A DNA stretch of 64,000 nucleotides, taken from Takakia lepidozioides. Lineage: Eukaryota; Streptophyta; Takakiopsida; Takakiales; Takakiaceae. The notes under the pieces were generated by a model. The model searched no databases, was not told the DNA's origin, and was given only the letters and a program-made list of their open reading frames with translations. The translations under genes were made by a program, and so were the position numbers. Shown piece after piece: positions 58,167-64,000 of the stretch. How positions within the stretch are numbered: the first letter of the stretch is position 1; the number at the start of each line of letters is the position of its first letter. The stretch is taken from positions 62,760,042 to 62,824,041 of the forward strand of contig CM060734.1 in assembly GCA_030704615.1 (NCBI GenBank). The letters are read 5' to 3'.

Positions 58167-58400
58167 TTAGAGTTGGAGAAAATCCAAAATCCAACGAATG
58201 ATACTTGTCAAGTATTCGGCTTTTTGTTCTTGACTCAAATGATTTATAGGTCCCTGCAACCATCGATAGTGTCCAACACCTTGAACTTGGGACCACGCAG
58301 TGATTTGAGCATTCTGATTTTCGAAATTGTATTCAAACATGATTTCGTTGCCTTCTGGGTCCGAAGCCTCAACCTCCAACAGAATCGAGTAGGCTCCACT
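58167..58400 (-). other. Extra ORF between chromodomain and 3' LTR
   Basis: A 70-codon frame, MEVEASDPEGNEIMFEYNFE and on to YLTSIIRWILDFLQL, may begin further upstream. It is acidic, with no known motif. The position is that of the additional ORFs found in some plant LTR retrotransposons. Confidence 0.4.
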
Positions 58401-58662
58401 TGTCGTCGTACGGGGTTTAGAGGAAGTACGCGTCGCATTGGTGGCCTATCGTCTCGAGAGCGTCGGCGTAATGTTGAAGGTCGTGAGAGTCGGAACGGCT
58501 GATCTGATAGTTGGGTAAGCGACAGCTTCAATGTATTTGGTTCTTGTAACTCCATGCTGCTAATACAAGATACAAGAGTACTAGAAGTGTAGCTATATAT
58601 ACTGATGTGTGGTGCTCATCTCTCCTTAGCGTGTATCAGGTACATTGAATGTGGATGTTTCA

Positions 58663-58821
58663 CCTTGAAGCTAACTTGGCTGACATCATCGCATTGGCGA
58701 GGTTGGATGAAGGTTCCCACGTTCGTTCGCTGATGTCGTAGCTTTTCCAATGTACGAAATACTCAAGATGTTTATACTTGATGTAAGAGTCTAGGACTTC
58801 GTCGACTTCATACTCAATTTC
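58663..58821 (-). pseudogene. Chromodomain of the integrase
   Basis: In frame with the integrase after a TAG (58822-58824): VDEVLDSYIKYKHLEYFVHW then KSYDISERTWEPSSNLANA. This is the canonical chromodomain pattern (V-x-x-I/V-L-D...Y-x-V-x-W-K...E-x-T-W-E-P). It ends at a TGA near 58663. The domain directs integration to modified chromatin in chromoviruses. Confidence 0.88.
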
Positions 58822-61015
58822 CTAATTGACTTCGATTAGTGGAGGTGATACGGAGACTCTCCCTAGAATATTCGACGGATGATACAATTCCAATAATGAA
58901 ACATGAAAGACTGGATGGATGCACATACTTCGTGGGAGTTCAAGCCGAAAACTGACCGGATTTATTTGTCGAATAATTTTGAATGATCCCAGGCGTTGAT
59001 AATCCAACTTCCTTGATGGTTGCGAGGTTTGTATGTCCCGTCGAAGAAGCCACACACGATCTCCGACCTTGAATTGAGGTTGGAATTGACGACGTTGATC
59101 TGCATACTCCTTGTATTGTTTTTGAGCTTCTGCGAGGTGGAATGTAAGCTCATTGTGAATTATAGCAAGATGAGTAGCAAGGTTTTCTGCAGCAGGGCTT
59201 CCAACAGTCTTCATGTGGAAAATGTTTGCTCGAGGATGATGACCATAATTGGAGAAAAATGGAGTTTGCTTGGTCGAAGAATGTATAGTGTTGTTATAGG
59301 CAAACTCAGCCAATGACAGAAGGTCTGTCCAATTATCTTGGTGATAATTTATTGTATAGCGAAGATAATGCTCCAAAATCTGGTTTACCCATTCGGTTTG
59401 ACCATCAGTTTGTGGATGATTAGCTGTAGAGAGGTTGATCTTAGTATCCAATATATGAAATAATCCCTTCCAGAAATCTGATATGAACTGTGGTCCTCGA
59501 TCAGATACGATGTCCTTCGTGTCGCACACCTCACTTCGGTAAGCTTCCTTTCAAGTCATAGTTACTCGCTTGATGCGCGCGCCTAACTCCCAAACTGGCC
59601 GCCCGGCCAACTCGGAGCTTCGGCTGCTCACCGGGGCATAACGGTCCCCCTTTACTCCTCCACAAGACCCTCTTTCAATTTGGGCCAAGTGAAAATTCCC
59701 TGTGGTCGATGGCAGTCCGGAATCGCTCCTAACACCTTGGTCGCTTCCCGGCTCGCACGCTTACTCACTAGTTTTTGGTCACCAACGGGCTTGCACCATT
59801 CTCGGGGTTACTACTCCCTATATATACTTCTGTGACTATCCGCGGGGGTTTAAAAAACAACCATGTCATTTTATGACGAACCACCACAAAAACCCTCGAT
59901 TCCCGGTGATGAGTTGCGGTGAGTCTTGGCCCACCCACCACGGTCCCATTGGACCGTGATGAGTCCCAAGACTCCCCACGACTCCTACCACAAGGTCTCC
60001 GCCCCCATGGTGAGTCCTATGCCACCCCCACTAAGTCCCACTAAGCTACCACCACCCCTCATGGAACCATCCCCACCACAACCCGGTGTGCGGGGCTCCA
60101 CCTAGTGAGCGCCTTCGCTTCCTTGAGTGCCTTGGGCACTCAAGGGTGCTTCAGCCCCCGCAACTAATGTTGTCACTGCCCCCACCACAGGGGCAGCCCC
60201 TCACGTGTCCCGACCCCCTGCCCTCAAGGCAAAGGGCGGCGACACTTCGGGAGTCCATGAATGCGGTAGATATTATTGAGGAATCTTGAGTCTTGCAGTT
60301 TCTTCGCCGGTAACCATCTTATTACATGGAATGAAATGTATCATCTTCGTAAAAAGATCTACAATAACAATGATTGAATCGGTGGTCTTGGAAATTGGAA
60401 GGTCCGTAATAAAGTCCATAGACACGGACGACCATGGGCCCTTGGGAATGGGTAATGGTTGAGAAGGTCGTAAGGTCGATGTCGTGGTCCCTTCGCTCTA
60501 GCACACGCGTCGCAAGATTTTATAAATTCTTTCACGAGTTTCCACATCTGCGGCCACCAATAATCCCTGGATATCAATTCCACTGTTTTGTTGAAGCCAA
60601 AATGTCCTGCAGTCGGAAGATCATGACATGTTTGAAGAATTTGAAGTCGTGTAGGTCCTGGAGGTACATAAAGAAGTCCCTTGAAATAAAGTAAGTCATC
60701 TTTGAATTCGAAGTCGTTTGTAACATGTGGGTTGTCTCGATGTCGATTTAGTTGACTTCGTAGTGTCGTAGCAAATTGGTCGCTCTTCAGTGCTTCCTGA
60801 ATCTCTTTTATGATCTCTACATCGTCATAGGTGGAATACATGGATAGCATATTCAATTGGAGATTTGGTGGTTTCAAGATGATGGATTTTTGTTGGTCAA
60901 AAGCTGCATCTTTTTTTTTTGGCGCAAGATACGATCGTCGAGAAAGAGTATCTGGTTTTCCTTGAAGATGTCCGAGACGGTAGATAATAACAAAATCAAA
61001 CCTTGCTAGTGACAT
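58822..61015 (-). pseudogene. Integrase and end of RNase H, frameshifted and LTR-interrupted
   Basis: 61015-60359 holds the end of RNase H (GHLQGKPDTLSRR) and the integrase zinc finger ([26 protein letters not shown]). A frameshift follows near 60445, after which the other frame has the first catalytic Asp (SMDFITDLP). The solo LTR 59520-60244 splits the block before SDRGPQFISDF (second Asp). 59529-58822 then carries HPQTDGQTEWVNQ with the catalytic Glu and the C-terminal barrel (FKVGDRVWLLRRD, MCIHPVFHVSLL). Confidence 0.92.
59520..60244 (-). mobile_element. Solo LTR, 725 bp, with 5-bp target duplication
   Basis: Inverted copy of the LTR at 31957-32681, same length and same TGTCGC/GCGACA ends, flanked by CTTCG (59515-59519, 60245-60249). 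Deleting it and one CTTCG restores the integrase frame, so it entered after the chromovirus. Confidence 0.95.
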
Positions 61016-61018
61016 ACT

Positions 61019-61870
61019 TCATCTTGCTTGTCGTTGATTCAAAACACGAGCACTCATAAAATACTCGAGGTTTTCGTGATCGGTATAGACTGTGACCTGA
61101 AGTTTAGCTCTCTCCAATAGATGACGCCACTCCTCAAAAGCATCGATAATCGCTAAGTTCTTTGTCATGGATTTTATAATTGATCTCCGCAGCGGAAAAC
61201 TTGCGAGAACGAAAACCAACAGGGTGAAGTCGACCATCTGTACCGTATTGAGAGAGTACCACGCCAAGTGCAAAGTCCGATGCATCTGCTTCCAAAAAGA
61301 ATGGTTTAGATGGGTCTGCATGTACCAGTATTGAAGCCGTTGTAAATGCCTACTTCAGCATTTCAAATGCTTGGTCAGCCTTCTCGTCCCATACAAATTT
61401 GTCCTTCACTGTGAGTCGTGTTAATGGTGGAGTAGTCATTGATAAAGATTATATAGAAATTTGCAAATCCTATAAAATATTGTACATCTCGGACCAAAGT
61501 TGGTTTAATCCACTCGATGATGGTTTGTATTTGCTTCTGATCTATAAAGACTCATTTGTCGGAAATAATGTAGCCCAAAAATTCGACTTCAGATTGGTGG
61601 AAAAGACATTTTTCCAACTTGACGTATAGTCATTTTTCCCTCAATTTATCAAGGACAAGGCGTACATGACGACCATGTTCTTCTTCATTCTGTGTAAATA
61701 TCAAAATGTCATTCAAATAGAAGACTACAAAGTCATCTAAAAATTCTTGAAAAATGTCATTCATCATGTGTTGAAAAATTGCTGGAGCATTTGTAAGACC
61801 GAAAGGCATAACACTGTATTTGAAATGTGCGTACCAGTGTTGTGCGGTTCTTGCCATATTGAAGGAACCT
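61019..61870 (-). pseudogene. Reverse transcriptase palm and RNase H remnants
   Basis: 61857-61630 encodes [20 protein letters not shown] and the catalytic block as FYLNDILIF, where the usual Y-x-D-D has Asn in place of the first Asp. 61321-61019 in mixed frames holds the RNase H region ([38 protein letters not shown]). The RT N terminus is absent. Several frameshifts lie between. Confidence 0.88.
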
Positions 61871-61871
61871 C

Positions 61872-62545
61872 CGGTTCCGGTTCCTTGGTATATTTAAAGA
61901 GACCGATCCAGTTTCGGATCCGGTTCTTTTTTATGAAGCGGTTCCGGTTCCGGTTCCGGGTATTTTTTTAGGAAAGAACCGCCGATTCCAGTTTCCGGTT
62001 CCGGTTCTGTATTTTTTGAATTTATATATATATATATATATATCGTTTTTTATAAATCTGAAAATGATTTGTGAATCCCCATTAGTTATATCAAATCTTT
62101 TGAGCATGTTGAAAAGAAACAACACCACATTCATATACAAATTTATGAAATAATAATAATGCAATGTAAGCGAGTATAAATTAATGTGTGTAGAATACAC
62201 AAAGAAATAATTTTATCTCAAACAACTCGGCCTCTGCAATCAATTCTTCGTTGTTATCTAAGTGGACTTCCTCACTATTCAAAAACAGACGTGAGAGACG
62301 ATACAACGTAGGGGAAGAAAAAAAAAAAAAAAAAAAAAAAAAAAACCAAAACCAAAACCAAATTTGCTGCCTACGATGCTACCTCCCTACACTGCTCCCT
62401 CCCCCGTGCTGATGCTCGCGCTGCTGCAGGTGGGAGGTGCGAGACTACAAGACTAGGAAAACCAACCCAAAGAAAAAAAAAAAAACCGCTACTCCCTCCC
62501 TCACGCGCTGAGGTGCTGCTCCCTCCCCCACGCGCTGGTGTCCTC
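61872..62545. other. Foreign sequence replacing protease and the start of RT
   Basis: It holds dense ggttcc words (61872-62005) in a pattern resembling nested inverted ends, an (AT)n run (62022-62043), two long A runs (62319-62345, 62472-62484), aaacca repeats and ctccctccc words. It is probably one or two non-autonomous insertions. No coding sequence. Confidence 0.45.
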
Positions 62546-62549
62546 CTTG

Positions 62550-63099
62550 TCGGAGATTTCGCATCTTTGTCTTTGTAACTCTCTCTCTATTATTCCCTCC
62601 AAACGTTACAGTGAACTCGGACATGAACGCTTCAAAATTGTATAGTAAATGCGAAATTTTCTCTAATAGCGGTGCAAACCAAGATAAGGCAGTGCCTGAT
62701 AGAAGGGTGCCCACGAATCCCACTTGAATACCTTCATCAGGGTAGCATTGTAGATGTAGTCGTAGGAACAATCGTACTTATTGAACAAAACCGCGAAATC
62801 TTGATCTCGTCCAATCAAATTTTTCGGGCATGCTGAACTTTGGTTCCCTTGTAAAGATTTGAAAGAACCGTTGCAGTATGATTTGTTGTAGTAAGACTTG
62901 TTGTAGTAGAGACTCGTAAGGTTGAAGATCCATTGTTCGCCTCCTTCAACTTTGAAATTTGGTGTTGCAAATTGTTAAGAGCGTTGCCAAGATCTTGAGA
63001 CTGATCAACTTGTAGTTGGGCAGTAGAGGCACGAAGTTCTTGCATCTGGAGCTGAGGACTCTGCAATGTGGCGACCATTTCCGCAAATGTGCCTTCCAT
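62550..63099 (-). pseudogene. gag of the chromovirus, truncated
   Basis: ATG 63099 starts a coiled-coil-like N terminus (QLQMQELRASTAQLQVDQSQ) to a stop at 62815. In another frame from 62771 comes the retrotransposon gag core (LSGTALSWFAPLLEKISHLL, FMSEFTVTFG, KMRNLRQG). The zinc knuckle was not found. Only about 38 nt separate the LTR from the ATG, and I see no standard initiator-tRNA primer site there. Confidence 0.8.
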
Positions 63100-63137
63100 C
63101 TTAACTAACTAAAGAACAAACTTTAGTCTCGTCAAAC

Positions 63138-64000
63138 TGTCAAGGACAAGAACATGACTGAACACAAACAATAGATCAGACTAGAGGTACAAGACTAGAC
63201 AAGAAGTCAAGGTCGGCGTGGCCGTATGTACGATGAGTAAATATGAATCAAGACGATCTTGATAACAATGAACAAGAGTACAAGATATTGGAACACGACT
63301 TGAATACTGGAATGCTAGAAATTGGACCGGAGTACCAGATACTGGAAACTGGGCTAGAGTACTGGGAACTGGTAGGGCCCAACCCTTGTAGTCATAGATG
63401 GGTGATTGGATGCAGTTTTTCTGGTTACTAATCCTTAACTGAGTAGAAAAACCATCAACTCTGGACACTATATTTTGAAGATACATTACATTCATTGGCA
63501 TAATAGATCTAGAATATGAAGACACATTAGGGTTAACATATGATGCCTGAAACACTCTCAAGATTTCATGTGAAGTTGTGCACTCTCTCATATCAATTTT
63601 TAATAGCACAGCAAAGATGCCTAAGGCAACTGTGAAGATACCTTGCTACTGAACAAACTACATAGAAAGGTGGCTTAAAGGGACATGGAGCAGCGAATAG
63701 TAGTAACGCACCACAGAGTTTCCTCAATGTCGTGTGCACTTCTCAACTAGCTTGTAAACTTTCATAACGTTACAAGGGTAACTTGAACTGGTCTTGGCGA
63801 GACTGAAGTCTCGCCTCCTATATATACTGGCTACTAAGAATTCTCCTAAGAAGGTTCCTCTATGGAGGTTTCTTGATGAAGAAGTTTCCAAGAGTAAACA
63901 AAGGTTTCTTGATGGAGAAGCTTCCTTAAACAAAGGGGATATCTTGATGAAGAAGTTTCTTCCAAAAGAAGCTTCCTGAGCAATTTCCCAAGTTACTCTT
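63138..64000 (-). repeat. 5' LTR of the chromovirus, partial, with a 400-bp insertion
   Basis: 63138-63372 and 63775-64000 align with the 3' LTR at 57497-58114, including the tatatata box. The outer end lies beyond the window. Confidence 0.92.
63374..63770. mobile_element. About 397-bp insertion shared with glucosylceramidase introns
   Basis: Absent from the 3' LTR at the matching point (after ggaactgg). Its first 77 bp match 6886-6958 directly and the rest matches 7408-7727 inverted. On the minus strand an open frame crosses the junction of the two parts ([20 protein letters not shown]). No clean target duplication. Confidence 0.75.

Larger units (their letters stand above)
57497..64000 (-). 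mobile_element. Ty3/gypsy chromovirus retrotransposon, decayed, 5' LTR cut by window edge
   Basis: Order on the minus strand: 5' LTR (63138 to beyond 64000), gag, RT, RNase H, integrase, chromodomain, extra ORF, polypurine tract, 3' LTR (58114-57497). The RT-RNase H-IN order and a chromodomain define a chromovirus. Protease and the start of RT are missing, several frames are broken, and there are three insertions: a solo LTR in integrase, unknown DNA between RT and gag, and about 400 bp inside the 5' LTR. It is dead. Confidence 0.93.

Overview
The window looks like a plant nuclear chromosome rich in transposable elements, most likely from a fern or another seed-free vascular plant. The host genes are of plant type: an 18-exon GH116 glucosylceramidase, a pectate lyase, OSB-type PDF motifs and a DYW-class pentatricopeptide gene. 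Introns are long and repeat-filled, and the transposon families (chromovirus, CACTA, LINE, Ulp1-carrying MULE-like) are those of plants. The species cannot be fixed from sequence alone. No prokaryotic genes, rRNA, CRISPR array or confident true tRNA was seen.

Layout. 1-11.2 kb: a GBA2-type non-lysosomal glucosylceramidase on +, running in from the left edge. Its 18 exons join in one frame and its introns hold LINE debris. 11.4-15.9 kb (-): scattered PPR debris, a MITE, and a damaged PPR-DYW gene that in one open frame continues upstream into PDF motifs typical of organellar single-stranded-DNA-binding (OSB) proteins. 16-21.2 kb: LINE and PPR fragments, a tRNA-derived SINE, otherwise nothing recognisable. 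21.3-30.9 kb: element 1, a decayed transposon with an Ulp1 (C48) peptidase gene on + and the SWIM/C-terminal remnant of a MULE-type transposase on -. It is crowded with an AGTCTGCTGG-like word, which in the coding regions appears as CAGCAGACT and is read as Gln-Gln-Thr repeats. 31.0-46.8 kb: element 2, a related 15.7-kb element with about 250-bp inverted arms, a MULE transposase on + and an Ulp1 gene on -. It carries a solo LTR and a CACTA element, each in an exon. 46.8-50.5 kb: LINE debris and blank sequence. 50.5-54.5 kb: a pectate lyase gene on +, possibly GPI-anchored. 56.6-57.45 kb: a short TIR element. 57.5-64 kb: a Ty3/gypsy chromovirus on - (3' LTR, extra ORF, chromodomain, integrase, RNase H, RT, gag, 5' LTR cut by the window edge), interrupted by a second solo LTR of the same family as the one in element 2.

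How it fits together. The two host enzymes look intact apart from one glucosylceramidase segment I could not find. Everything else records nested transposition and decay. Several insertions can be proved from sequence: deleting the inserted DNA plus one target duplication restores an open frame (solo LTRs at 31957 and 59520, CACTA at 42115). The observations most worth following are the PDF-PPR-DYW fusion, the pair of Ulp1/MULE elements, and the word shared between non-coding repeats and coding sequence in element 1.
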